A DNA stretch of 42,214 bases from Bacteroides xylanisolvens XB1A (GTDB lineage Bacteria > Bacteroidota > Bacteroidia > Bacteroidales > Bacteroidaceae), in NCBI RefSeq assembly GCF_000210075.1, contig NC_021017.1:3694370-3736583 (forward strand), in the 5' to 3' direction. Both the position numbers and the translations under genes were made by a program. This document shows, piece by piece, positions 9,035-17,846 of the stretch (positions within the stretch are counted from its first letter, which is position 1; each line of letters opens with the position of its first letter). A model generated the notes under the pieces. It did no database searches. It saw only the letters and a program-made list of their open reading frames with translations, and was not told the origin of the DNA.

Positions 9035-12000
9035 ATGATGAAAAATAGAATTATTTGCATTTTGTTGCTTCTTGTCGGTGCATCCGGCATTTATGCCCAG
9101 AGTTTGACCGTTACCGGTAAGGTGGTGGACAACGAAGGCTTGGAAGTGATTGGAGGAAATGTAACCGTGAAAGGAAAACAAAACACGGGTACCATTACCG
9201 ATATCAATGGTAAATACACCATTACCGTTAGTGATCCGCAGAAAGATGTCTTGGTTTTCTCTTTTATCGGATTGGAAAATATGGAAGTACCCGTGAAAGG
9301 AAGAAAACAGATTGATGTGACCATGAAAGCTGCGTCGGTATTGTTGGATGAGGTGGTAGCTATCGGTTATGCAACAGTAAAGCGTAAAGACCTGACCGGT
9401 TCCGTGGCTTCTGTGAGAAGCGACGATTTGCTCAAAGTTCCTTCGTCTGATGTAACCCAGGCTTTAGCGGGACGTATGGCGGGTGTGCAGATTATACAAA
9501 CAGACGGTCAGCCCGGTGCTACGATGTCAGTGCGTGTTCGTGGCGGTATATCAATTACGCAAAGCAACGAACCGCTTTATATTATCGACGGATTTCCGAC
9601 GGAAGATGGCATGTCCAGCCTTGATCCTGCCGATATTGAAAGTATCGACGTGTTGAAAGATGCTTCGGCAACAGCCATCTACGGCGCCCGGGGAGCGAAT
9701 GGCGTAGTGGTAATCACCACCAAAAGCGGTGCGAAAAGTGAAGGGAAAGCGACTCTTACTTTCGATTCTTATGTCGGTGTGCGTACGCTTGCCAAGCGGT
9801 TGGATGTATTAAGTGTAGAGGAATTTGTGTTGGCGGATTATGAAAGAACATTAGGAGATGCTACTGATCCCGAGGAAAGTATGCGGTCATGGCAGAATCG
9901 TTACGGTGGTTTTGTCGATCTTCATGAAAACTATGGTAACCGTAAAGGTATCGACTGGCTGGACCGTACGATGGGACGCACTACCGTTACGCAAAATTAC
10001 CGGGTAGGCGTCAACGGTGGTAATGATAAGTTGAACTACAATATGTCTTATGGTTACTTCAAGGATGAAGGTGCGATGGTATATAGCGGCAGCGACAAAC
10101 ATAATATTGCGCTTAGCGTGAAAAGCGAAGTGAATAAGCGGCTCTCCGTTACAGGACGTATCAACTTCGATTATCTGAAAGTGTATGGAGCAGGTGTTGC
10201 CGGAAACGGTACGAATGAAGGCGGAAGCAATGTAGATGCAAAGTTTAATAAAATGGTTCAGATTTTGCAATACCGTCCTACCATTGGTATACGTGGTAAT
10301 GACTCGGATTTGTTGGCAGGAGAAGACCCTGTATTAAGCGATGCGGACGGAAACGTGATGCAGAACCCGTTGATTGCCGCCGCTGAAGAAAAGGATAATA
10401 AGGAAACACGTACTTTGCAAGCCAATGGCGGACTGACTTTCAAAATCATCAAAGGATTGACCTTCCGCAACAATACGGGTATGCGTTATCAGCTTTACCG
10501 CCGGGAACTTTTCTATGGCGACCAATCTATAATGGGAAGACGTAACGGTATTTACGGCTCTATCAGAAATACGGAGACCGGAAGTTTTCAGACTTCTAAC
10601 GTCCTGACTTATGACAAACGTTTTCAGAAGAAGCATAAAGTGGTAGTACAATTGGGACAGGAATTTGTAAAACGCTGGACTCGTGTGCTCGAATCCGGTG
10701 TCAGTGGGTTGCCTACCGATGAGTTCATTTTGGGAGATATGAGTCTGGGTACTCCATCCGTTGCTTCGTCCGATGAAAACTATGATGACAATCTGCTCTC
10801 TTTCTTCGCTCGTCTCAACTATGACTTTACCGATAAGTATTTGTTTTCCGCAACTTTCCGTGCGGATGGCTCTTCTAAATTCGGTAAGAATAATAAATGG
10901 GGATATTTTCCTGCCGTATCAGCAGCATGGCGTGTGGTTGAAGAGGATTTTATAAAGAAACTGAATGTTTTCTCCGACTTGAAATTCCGTATCGGATACG
11001 GTTTGGCGGGTAACAACAGAATCGGTAGTTATAACAGCCTTGCTTTGATGTCTTCCATCATCACCGCTATGGGAGATCAGCTTACTCCCGGTTATGCTTC
11101 CAAGCAGATACCGAATCCCGACCTGAAGTGGGAAGCGAACAAGACTTTTAATATGGGGGTCGATTTAGGATTTCTGAATCAACGTATCACCATTTCACCC
11201 GAATTCTATATAAATAGGAGTAGTAACTTGCTGCTTAACGCCCAGTTGCCTTATTCTTCCGGTTATCAGAGTATGTTGATTAATGCCGGAGAAACGAAGA
11301 ATGTAGGTGTGGAACTGACTGTGAATACTGTGAATTTCTCTACAAAGAAGTTTAGTTGGAACACTACACTGACGCTGTCTCACAATAAAAATTCAGTGAA
11401 AGCATTGACCGGTGAGGCGGTGCAACTCTATGAAGCCAGGTTCGGCTTTAACCAAAACACTCATCGTATTGCTGTCGGAGAACCATTAGGACAGTTCTAT
11501 GGTTACATCACCGAAGGGCTGTATCAGGTAGATGATTTCAATTATGATGCTTCTACGCAGACCTATACCCTGAAAGATGGGATACCTTATCATGGTGATA
11601 AAGGCCGGATTCGTCCGGGTATGTGGAAGTTTAAGAACTTGACCGGAGACGATAATGTGATTGATGAAAATGATAAAACGGTCATTGGTAACGCTCAACC
11701 GAAATTCTACGGAGGATTGAACAACTCTTTTACTTACAAAGGATTTGATTTAAGTATATTCCTGACTTTCAGCTATGGCAACGAAGTGCTGAATGCGACC
11801 AAACTGGTTACCAGTAAGGTAGGTAGCTTGAACTACAATGCATTGGATGTGATGAATAGCTCTAATCGTTGGATGACCATCAATTTGGATGGACAGAAAG
11901 TGACAGATCCCGGAGAACTGGCTGCTCTGAATGCTGGTAAAACCGTAGCTGCTTATCATGATGCTCAACAAGGAGACAATTATATTCATTCATGGGCAGT

Positions 12001-12250
12001 GGAGGATGCTTCCTATTTGAAACTAAGTAATGTGACTTTGGGATATACATTCCCTAAAAACCTGATTGCAAGGGTAGGATTGAAGAATTTGCGTTTGTAT
12101 GCCACCGGTAATAATCTCTTGACTTGGACCAAGTATTCAGGTTTTGATCCGGAAGTTTCTACGATGAAAAGCGGTTTGACACCGGGTGTTGACTTTGGAG
12201 CGTATCCGCTTAGCCGTTCTTTTATTTTTGGTCTCAACGTAGCATTTTAA
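9035..12250 (+). CDS. SusC/RagA-family TonB-dependent outer-membrane transporter
   Basis: This 1071-residue protein imports oligosaccharides across the outer membrane using TonB energy, together with the SusD-like protein encoded next. The start is ATG 9035 (or 9038); a GTG at 9011 would add polar residues before the signal peptide (cleavage near IYAQ). Domains: carboxypeptidase-regulatory-like domain (about 24-100), Ton-box region LDEVVAIGYA (104-113), plug (about 120-240, with YIIDGFP and YGARGANGVVVITTK), then a 22-strand-type barrel ending in Phe. It has no N-terminal sigma-signalling (STN) domain, so it probably does not signal to an anti-sigma factor itself. It lies near the 3' end of the locus rather than at its head. 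Confidence 0.95.
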   Translation: MMKNRIICILLLLVGASGIYAQSLTVTGKVVDNEGLEVIGGNVTVKGKQNTGTITDINGKYTITVSDPQKDVLVFSFIGLENMEVPVKGRKQIDVTMKAASVLLDEVVAIGYATVKRKDLTGSVASVRSDDLLKVPSSDVTQALAGRMAGVQIIQTDGQPGATMSVRVRGGISITQSNEPLYIIDGFPTEDGMSSLDPADIESIDVLKDASATAIYGARGANGVVVITTKSGAKSEGKATLTFDSYVGVRTLAKRLDVLSVEEFVLADYERTLGDATDPEESMRSWQNRYGGFVDLHENYGNRKGIDWLDRTMGRTTVTQNYRVGVNGGNDKLNYNMSYGYFKDEGAMVYSGSDKHNIALSVKSEVNKRLSVTGRINFDYLKVYGAGVAGNGTNEGGSNVDAKFNKMVQILQYRPTIGIRGNDSDLLAGEDPVLSDADGNVMQNPLIAAAEEKDNKETRTLQANGGLTFKIIKGLTFRNNTGMRYQLYRRELFYGDQSIMGRRNGIYGSIRNTETGSFQTSNVLTYDKRFQKKHKVVVQLGQEFVKRWTRVLESGVSGLPTDEFILGDMSLGTPSVASSDENYDDNLLSFFARLNYDFTDKYLFSATFRADGSSKFGKNNKWGYFPAVSAAWRVVEEDFIKKLNVFSDLKFRIGYGLAGNNRIGSYNSLALMSSIITAMGDQLTPGYASKQIPNPDLKWEANKTFNMGVDLGFLNQRITISPEFYINRSSNLLLNAQLPYSSGYQSMLINAGETKNVGVELTVNTVNFSTKKFSWNTTLTLSHNKNSVKALTGEAVQLYEARFGFNQNTHRIAVGEPLGQFYGYITEGLYQVDDFNYDASTQTYTLKDGIPYHGDKGRIRPGMWKFKNLTGDDNVIDENDKTVIGNAQPKFYGGLNNSFTYKGFDLSIFLTFSYGNEVLNATKLVTSKVGSLNYNALDVMNSSNRWMTINLDGQKVTDPGELAALNAGKTVAAYHDAQQGDNYIHSWAVEDASYLKLSNVTLGYTFPKNLIARVGLKNLRLYATGNNLLTWTKYSGFDPEVSTMKSGLTPGVDFGAYPLSRSFIFGLNVAF

Positions 12251-12271
12251 TTCTTTAAATACATAGTAATC

Positions 12272-13966
12272 ATGAAAAAGATACATCTATTATATGCCGT
12301 ATTCGCCTTGTTGGCAACAGGATTTTCCTCTTGTGAGGATTTGCTGACGGAAGAACCTAACTCAAAATATGACCGGGACCGCTATTTCGATTCGGAAGAT
12401 AAAGCGGAAATGGCAGTGATGGGAATATATAGTTCATTGTCGGACTTTAATCATTATGGTTGGTACGAAATGGCTTCTCCTGCATCAGACGATACCTATT
12501 ATACGGCTCGTACGCAGTCTGACAATCAGGTTCACGATATTGCACATTATCAGCTAAACTCCACGAATACGTGGATTGAAAGTATCTGGAAACTGAAATA
12601 TGAGGGAATCGACCGGGCTAACCTCACCATTGACGGAATCTGTGGCATGACAGGATACGCAGAAAATACCCGTCTGAAAGTATTGGAAGCGGAAGCTCGC
12701 TTTCTGCGTGCTTTCCTCGCATTTGATTTGGTGAGATATTGGGGAGATGTGCCTTTCAAAACATCTTATTCATCATCCTACGAATCTGCTTTTGGTGAAC
12801 GTGTGGACAGGGAAGTGATTTATGACGAGATTATATCCGACCTTACTTTCGCTAAAAACAATCTGGATTGGGCAACTGCTTCTTCCAGTCCCGAACGGGT
12901 GACGCAAGGGGCTGCCCGTGCATTGCTGATGCGTGTATATTTGCAACGTGCAGGATATAGCCTTCAATCGAATGGACAGTTGAAACGTCCGGAGGACAGT
13001 AAGCGGATGGAATATTTCGATGCAGTGATAAAAGAGTGGGAGGCTTTTGAAAAGAAAGGATACCATGATTTTTATGATGGTGGTTATGAGGCACTCTTTA
13101 AAAGCTACTCGCAGGGGGTACTGAATAATAAGGAGAGTCTTTGGGAGATTGCTTTCTATCATTCACAAGGACGTCGTAACGGTGGAGCATGGGGGATTTA
13201 TAACGGTCCGCAGGTGGCGGAACCTACCGGAGTTTCTGCATCTGAATCAAATCAGTATATGGGACGTGCCAACGGTTTCTTTATAGTAGTCCCCGAATGG
13301 CGTAACTTTTTCGAAGCGAGCGATAAACGTCGTGATGTCGCTATTTGCACCTATCGTTATACCTGGAATGGTACTAAAAAAGAGCATGTAAAAGAAGAAA
13401 GAAGTGCAGGTAGCTGGTATGTGGGAAAATGGCGCCGGGAATGGATGCCGAAAGAGTCATGGAACAAGAATATCAATTATGCGGATGTGAACTATTGCCC
13501 TTTGCGTTATGCTGATGTGGTATTGATGGCTGCCGAAGCGTATAATGAAACAGGAACGGACAGACAGAAAGCATGGGATTTGTTGAATAGCGTACGTACA
13601 CGTGCTGAAGCGACTTCTATTACAGAAGCGAATTATGATGAAATGATGAGCATACGGAAAAAGACACATAACCTGACTTTCATCGACGACTCTACACCGG
13701 AAGGAAAGTTTCGGACGGCTCTCTACTGGGAACGCGGCTTTGAACTGGCTTTTGAAGGACAGCGCAAATATGATCTGATACGTTGGGGAGTGTTGGGAAA
13801 GGCTCTGAAACTGTTTGGTGAGATCAGTTCCGTCAATCAGAAAGAGAACAAACCATATCCGGCTTACCGGAATTTTACGGAGGGTAAACATGAACTTTTC
13901 CCTATCCCTCTGAAAGAGATACAAAGTAATCCGAAACTCAATGGAATGAATAATAACGGGTATTGA
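12272..13966 (+). CDS. SusD/RagB-family glycan-binding lipoprotein
   Basis: This 564-residue surface lipoprotein has lipobox FSSC (Cys21). It binds glycans and forms the lid of the SusC transporter. Family features: an N-terminal LTEEPNSKYD segment, TPR-like helices containing AEARFLRAFLAFDLVRYWGDVPF, and the C-terminal ERGFELAFEGQRKYDLIRWG and FPIPLKEIQSNPKLNGMNNNGY-type ending. It starts 21 bases after susC, the usual tight pairing. The binding site cannot be assigned to a sugar by reading. It is the last gene of the locus. Confidence 0.95.
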   Translation: MKKIHLLYAVFALLATGFSSCEDLLTEEPNSKYDRDRYFDSEDKAEMAVMGIYSSLSDFNHYGWYEMASPASDDTYYTARTQSDNQVHDIAHYQLNSTNTWIESIWKLKYEGIDRANLTIDGICGMTGYAENTRLKVLEAEARFLRAFLAFDLVRYWGDVPFKTSYSSSYESAFGERVDREVIYDEIISDLTFAKNNLDWATASSSPERVTQGAARALLMRVYLQRAGYSLQSNGQLKRPEDSKRMEYFDAVIKEWEAFEKKGYHDFYDGGYEALFKSYSQGVLNNKESLWEIAFYHSQGRRNGGAWGIYNGPQVAEPTGVSASESNQYMGRANGFFIVVPEWRNFFEASDKRRDVAICTYRYTWNGTKKEHVKEERSAGSWYVGKWRREWMPKESWNKNINYADVNYCPLRYADVVLMAAEAYNETGTDRQKAWDLLNSVRTRAEATSITEANYDEMMSIRKKTHNLTFIDDSTPEGKFRTALYWERGFELAFEGQRKYDLIRWGVLGKALKLFGEISSVNQKENKPYPAYRNFTEGKHELFPIPLKEIQSNPKLNGMNNNGY

Positions 13967-13980
13967 GAAGACTCTCAATA
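13961..13980 (+). terminator. Stem-loop across the susD stop codon
   Basis: TATTGAGA (13961-13968) pairs perfectly with TCTCAATA (13973-13980) around AGAC and includes the TGA stop. No T-run follows, so it is at best a weak terminator or a 3'-end stabiliser. Confidence 0.35.
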
Positions 13981-14012
13981 GAATAGGCGACTGGAAAAAT
14001 ATACAAAAATAG

Positions 14013-14043
14013 TTTGCCAATTCAAAGAAAAGCCGTACTTTTG
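14013..14043 (+). promoter_or_regulatory. Promoter of the rplM-rpsI-rpsB-tsf operon
   Basis: TTTG (14013-14016), exactly 19 bp, then TACTTTTG (14036-14043) followed by C. This is a full match to the Bacteroides -33/-7 consensus. Transcription should start near 14050, leaving a leader of about 118 bases. Confidence 0.85.
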
Positions 14044-14049
14044 CAAGCC

Positions 14050-14168
14050 GATTATTATCACAAAATGATAAGAGATTAATTCATAGCAAGTTAGTATTCC
14101 TTTGTCCGGGGAAGACTAATGAGTGGTGAAGAAATTTTTAGTAGTAACATTTAAAAAACAAAATTAGA
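14050..14168 (+). promoter_or_regulatory. Structured 5' leader of rplM (candidate r-protein autoregulatory element)
   Basis: Two hairpins can form between the promoter and the rplM GTG. The first is TTATCA (14055-14060) with TGATAA (14066-14071). The second is TTAGT-A-TTCC (14091-14100) with GGAA-G-ACTAA (14110-14119) around a 9-base loop containing TCCGG. In E. coli L13 represses its own operon; a similar role here is inferred from position only. Confidence 0.45.
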
Positions 14169-14630
14169 GTGGATACTTTAAGTTACAAGACCATTTCTGC
14201 AAACAAAGCGACTGTAACCAAAGAATGGGTTATCGTTGACGCTACAGACCAAACATTAGGCCGTCTGGGAGCAAAAGTTGCAAAATTGCTGAGAGGAAAG
14301 TACAAACCAAACTTTACTCCTCACGTAGACTGCGGTGATAACGTTATCATCATCAATGCAGACAAAGTAAAACTGACTGGTAACAAATGGAATGACAGAG
14401 TTTATTTGTCATATACAGGTTATCCTGGTGGTCAGAGAGAAATGACTCCTGCCCGTTTGATCACAAAACCGAACGGTGAAGAGAGATTACTGAAAAAAGT
14501 AGTGAAGGGCATGCTTCCTAAGAATATCCTGGGAGCTAAATTGCTGAATAACTTGTATGTTTACGCTGGTAGCGAACACAAACAGGCTGCTCAGAACCCG
14601 AAAATGATTGATATTAATTCATATAAATAA
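14169..14630 (+). CDS. rplM: 50S ribosomal protein L13 (uL13)
   Basis: This 153-residue large-subunit protein binds 23S rRNA early in assembly. It is full length and recognised by WVIVDATDQTLGRLGAKVAKLLRGKYKP, the DCGDNVIIINADKVKLTG block, YLSYTGYPGGQRE and KGMLPKN. The start is a GTG at 14169, matching the conserved Bacteroides N-terminus MDTLSYKT; no upstream ATG fits. It begins the operon, with rpsI six bases downstream. GTG usage together with the leader hairpins may limit translation. Confidence 0.97.
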   Translation: MDTLSYKTISANKATVTKEWVIVDATDQTLGRLGAKVAKLLRGKYKPNFTPHVDCGDNVIIINADKVKLTGNKWNDRVYLSYTGYPGGQREMTPARLITKPNGEERLLKKVVKGMLPKNILGAKLLNNLYVYAGSEHKQAAQNPKMIDINSYK

Positions 14631-14636
14631 GATATA

Positions 14637-15023
14637 ATGGAAGTAGTAAATGCATTAGGCAGACGTAAACGTGCTATTGCACGCATATTCGTAAGCGAAG
14701 GTACAGGAAAGATTACTATTAACAAGAGAGACCTTGCAGAGTACTTTCCATCAACTATTCTTCAGTATGTTGTAAAACAACCATTGAACAAGCTGGGTGC
14801 TGCTGAGAAGTATGACATCAAGGTGAACTTGTGTGGTGGTGGTTTCACAGGTCAGTCTCAGGCATTGCGTTTGGCAATTGCTCGTGCACTGGTTAAGATG
14901 AACGCTGAAGATAAAGCTGCTCTTCGTGCAGAAGGCTTCATGACTCGTGACCCTCGTTCTGTTGAACGTAAGAAACCGGGACAGCCGAAAGCTCGTAGAA
15001 GATTCCAGTTCAGCAAGCGTTAA
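14637..15023 (+). CDS. rpsI: 30S ribosomal protein S9 (uS9)
   Basis: This 128-residue small-subunit protein has a C-terminal tail that reaches the P-site tRNA. It is recognised by ALGRRKRAIARIFV, GGGFTGQSQALRLAIARAL and the basic C-terminus KKPGQPKARRRFQFSKR, ending in the conserved KR. It is translated six bases after rplM, the conserved bacterial gene pair. Confidence 0.97.
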   Translation: MEVVNALGRRKRAIARIFVSEGTGKITINKRDLAEYFPSTILQYVVKQPLNKLGAAEKYDIKVNLCGGGFTGQSQALRLAIARALVKMNAEDKAALRAEGFMTRDPRSVERKKPGQPKARRRFQFSKR

Positions 15024-15046
15024 TGTGCTGCCTGATAGAGGAATAT

Positions 15047-15102
15047 GTTTAGTATCTAAACTACTGGGACTCTGCTCATAGACTACCCAGCGGTTGGTTT
15101 AG
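15047..15102 (+). promoter_or_regulatory. Structured element between rpsI and rpsB with two exclusive pairings
   Basis: CTAAAC (15056-15061) can pair with GTTTAG on its left (15047-15052, 3-base loop) or with GTTTAG on its right (15097-15102). The right-hand fold also contains CTGGG (15064-15068) with CCCAG (15086-15090). The two folds exclude each other, as in an attenuator or an S2-responsive switch. The rpsB ATG is at 15145. S2 autoregulation is known in E. coli; its use here is inferred. Confidence 0.5.
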
Positions 15103-15144
15103 AAAAAACAAAAAAGAAAGTAAACGATTTAAAGAAAAAACAAG

Positions 15145-15981
15145 ATGTCAAGAACAAATTTTGATACATTATTGGAGGCTGGTTGCCACTTCGGACACCT
15201 TAAGAGAAAGTGGAACCCTGCAATGGCTCCTTATATTTTCATGGAACGCAATGGTATTCATATCATTGACCTCCACAAAACAGTTGCAAAAGTAGACGAA
15301 GCTGCTGAAGCTTTGAAACAGATTGCCAAATCTGGCAAGAAAGTTCTTTTTGTTGCTACTAAAAAACAAGCTAAACAAGTTGTAGCTGAGAAAGCTCAAT
15401 CTGTTAATATGCCTTATGTAATCGAACGCTGGCCGGGTGGTATGTTGACTAACTTCCCGACTATCCGTAAGGCTGTGAAGAAAATGGCTACTATCGATAA
15501 ATTGACTAACGATGGTACTTACTCTAACCTTTCTAAGAGAGAAGTTCTTCAGATTTCTCGTCAACGTGCAAAATTGGACAAGACTTTGGGATCTATCGCT
15601 GACCTGACTCGTCTGCCGTCTGCATTGTTCGTTATCGACGTAATGAAAGAAAACATCGCAGTTCGCGAAGCTAACCGTCTGGGTATCCCTGTATTTGGTA
15701 TCGTTGATACTAACTCTGATCCTTCAAACGTAGATTTCGTAATTCCTGCTAACGATGACGCTACTAAATCAGTAGAAGTTATCTTGGATGCTTGCTGCGC
15801 TGCAATGATCGAAGGTTTGGAAGAAAGAAAAGCTGAAAAGATCGATATGGAAGCTGCTGGTGAAGCTCCTGCTAACAAAGGCAAGAAGAAATCAGTGAAA
15901 GCTAGACTCGACAAGTCTGACGAAGAAGCTATCAACGCAGCTAAAGCTGCTGCTTTCATCAAGGAAGACGAAGAGGCTTAA
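15145..15981 (+). CDS. rpsB: 30S ribosomal protein S2 (uS2)
   Basis: This 278-residue small-subunit protein is needed for S1 docking. It is recognised by LLEAGCHFGHLKRKWNPAMAPYIF, HIIDLHKT, ERWPGGMLTNFPTIRKA and GIPVFGIVDTNSDP. A charged Lys/Glu-rich tail follows the core (about 230-278), longer than in E. coli but usual in Bacteroidetes. The 121-base gap before it carries a structured leader element. It is followed by a terminator-like hairpin and tsf. Confidence 0.97.
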   Translation: MSRTNFDTLLEAGCHFGHLKRKWNPAMAPYIFMERNGIHIIDLHKTVAKVDEAAEALKQIAKSGKKVLFVATKKQAKQVVAEKAQSVNMPYVIERWPGGMLTNFPTIRKAVKKMATIDKLTNDGTYSNLSKREVLQISRQRAKLDKTLGSIADLTRLPSALFVIDVMKENIAVREANRLGIPVFGIVDTNSDPSNVDFVIPANDDATKSVEVILDACCAAMIEGLEERKAEKIDMEAAGEAPANKGKKKSVKARLDKSDEEAINAAKAAAFIKEDEEA

Positions 15982-15986
15982 TATAT

Positions 15987-16063
15987 AAAATGTGCCAATT
16001 TGCTAATGTGCAAGAGTATATTTATACGCTTGTATCTTGATTGGCAGATTGGCACATTTTTTT
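15987..16063 (+). terminator. Terminator/attenuator hairpin between rpsB and tsf
   Basis: AAAATGTGCCAAT (15987-15999) pairs over 13 bp with ATTGGCACATTTT (16048-16060), and the T-run extends to 16063. The 48-base loop can form inner hairpins (CAAG with CTTG, GTATA with TATAC). Since tsf has no clear promoter of its own, partial read-through probably sets the EF-Ts to S2 ratio. Confidence 0.7.
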
Positions 16064-16103
16064 GTTTCGAAAATTATTATTCATTTAAATAAAGGAAATT
16101 ATT

Positions 16104-17096
16104 ATGGCTGTAAGTATGGCTGATATTACCAAGCTGCGCAAAATGACCGGAGCTGGTATGATGGATTGCAAAAACGCGTTGACTGAAGCTGAAGGCGATT
16201 TCGACAAGGCAATGGAAATTATCCGTAAGAAAGGACAAGCTGTTGCTGCTAAGCGTTCGGAACGTGAAGCTTCTGAAGGTTGCGTTTTGGCTAAAACTAC
16301 CGGTGACCGTGCTGTTATCGTTGCTTTGAAGTGTGAAACTGACTTTGTGGCTCAGAATGCTGATTTCGTGAAACTGACTCAGGATATTCTTGATCTTGCT
16401 GTGGCTAATAAATGCGCTACTTTGGACGAAGTAAAAGCATTGCCGATGGGTAACGGTACTGTACAGGATGCAGTGACTGACCGTAGCGGTATCACAGGTG
16501 AGAAAATGGAACTGGATGGTTACATGACTGTAGAAGGTGTATGCACTGCTGTTTACAATCACATGAACAGAAATGGTCTTTGCACGATTGTTGCTTTCAA
16601 CAAGGAAGTGAACGAGCAGTTGGCTAAGCAAATAGCTATGCAGATTGCTGCCATGAACCCGATTGCTATTGATGAAGATGGCGTTTCTGAAGAAGTAAAA
16701 CAGAAAGAAATTGAAGTTGCTATTGAGAAGACAAAAGCAGAACAGGTACAGAAAGCTGTAGAGGCTGCTCTGAAGAAAGCTAACATCAACCCGGCTCATG
16801 TGGACAGCGAAGAACACATGGATAGCAACATGGCTAAAGGATGGATTACAGCTGAAGATGTAGCTAAAGCAAAAGAAATCATTGCTACTGTTTCTGCAGA
16901 GAAGGCTGCACACCTGCCTGAACAAATGATTCAGAACATCGCGAAAGGTCGTCTGGGCAAGTTCTTGAAAGAAGTTTGCTTATTGAACCAGGAAGATATC
17001 ATGGACGGTAAGAAAACTGTAAGAGAAGTGTTGGCTGCTGCTGACCCTGAACTGAAGATTGTTGATTTCAAGCGTTTCACTTTGAAAGCTGAATAA
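16104..17096 (+). CDS. tsf: Elongation factor Ts
   Basis: This 330-residue nucleotide-exchange factor for EF-Tu is recognised by the N-terminal UBA-like domain (ADITKLRKMTGAGMMDCKNAL), the KKGQAVAAKRSEREASEG linker and the TDFVAQN motif that contacts EF-Tu. The start at 16104 has AAAGGA about 10 bases upstream; an in-frame ATG five codons later is possible. It is the last gene of the ribosomal operon and ends before a strong terminator. Confidence 0.97.
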   Translation: MAVSMADITKLRKMTGAGMMDCKNALTEAEGDFDKAMEIIRKKGQAVAAKRSEREASEGCVLAKTTGDRAVIVALKCETDFVAQNADFVKLTQDILDLAVANKCATLDEVKALPMGNGTVQDAVTDRSGITGEKMELDGYMTVEGVCTAVYNHMNRNGLCTIVAFNKEVNEQLAKQIAMQIAAMNPIAIDEDGVSEEVKQKEIEVAIEKTKAEQVQKAVEAALKKANINPAHVDSEEHMDSNMAKGWITAEDVAKAKEIIATVSAEKAAHLPEQMIQNIAKGRLGKFLKEVCLLNQEDIMDGKKTVREVLAAADPELKIVDFKRFTLKAE

Positions 17097-17190
17097 TCAA
17101 TCAGATTCAAATTCTATGATGTGTCCTTAAAAACGGAACACGTTAACTTAATAGAGATATTCATTAAGACTCTCTATTTGAAGATACAAG

Positions 17191-17233
17191 AAAGGCAACT
17201 AATTCATAACGAGTTAGTTGCCTTTTCTTTTGA
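17191..17233 (+). terminator. Intrinsic terminator after tsf
   Basis: AAAGGCAACTAA (17191-17202) pairs perfectly with TTAGTTGCCTTT (17214-17225) around 11 bases and is followed by T-rich sequence. The A-rich left flank may let it also work for the convergent minus-strand gene. Confidence 0.88.
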
Positions 17234-17300
17234 TTTGATCTTATCATTCCTTTCCTCAAGAAACTGCCATGTATAACATGAGGCACATTCTTGGGGAGGA

Positions 17301-17810
17301 TTATTTCAATGCTTTGTCTATTTCCTTCATCAGCTTGTCCATTTCTTCTTTTTTATAACCGACAGTGGCGGATATCACTTTCCCTTCTTTGTTGATTAAG
17401 TAACTTCTGGGAATGTATTGACTGGCAAACTTACCTGTGACTTCCCGTTTCGGGTCCGGGTAGAGAGGAAATGTAAACCCTTTACGCTTGTTGTATTCCG
17501 TTAATTGATCGTCGGTATGTTCGCGCCCGATTACTAACATGCAGAAATCTTTGTTGTCCTTATATTTAGGCCAGAGTGTTTTTTGAACTTCAGCCAGTTC
17601 GCTTTGGCAAGGACCACACCAAGTAGCGAAAATATTGATTAATACAACTTTTCCTTTCAGGTCCTCGGAGTTTACAGTACCGTTCACTGTTGAATGAAGG
17701 GTGAAAGCAGGCATACTATCGCCTACCTTGACGATATCAGCATTGTTGTCTTGTGCAAATGACAACAGTGAGAATAACGCTGCTGCAAAGAATAATGTTA
17801 CTTTTCTCAT
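17301..17810 (-). CDS. TlpA-like thioredoxin-fold protein, exported
   Basis: This 169-residue protein has a signal peptide ending LSFAQ (about residue 20), then a redoxin/TlpA domain. The active site is WCGPC (Cys65, Cys68), and the cis-Pro region is YIPRSYLIN. It is a periplasmic disulfide reductase or thiol-dependent enzyme, probably small and monomeric, with no fused partner domain. It lies 36 bases downstream of the SUI1-family gene and is probably co-transcribed with it. The specific partner is not evident. Confidence 0.85.
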   Translation of the reverse strand: MRKVTLFFAAALFSLLSFAQDNNADIVKVGDSMPAFTLHSTVNGTVNSEDLKGKVVLINIFATWCGPCQSELAEVQKTLWPKYKDNKDFCMLVIGREHTDDQLTEYNKRKGFTFPLYPDPKREVTGKFASQYIPRSYLINKEGKVISATVGYKKEEMDKLMKEIDKALK

Positions 17811-17846
17811 ATCTTTAAAATTTCTAGTTACAAAATGCTATTTAGT

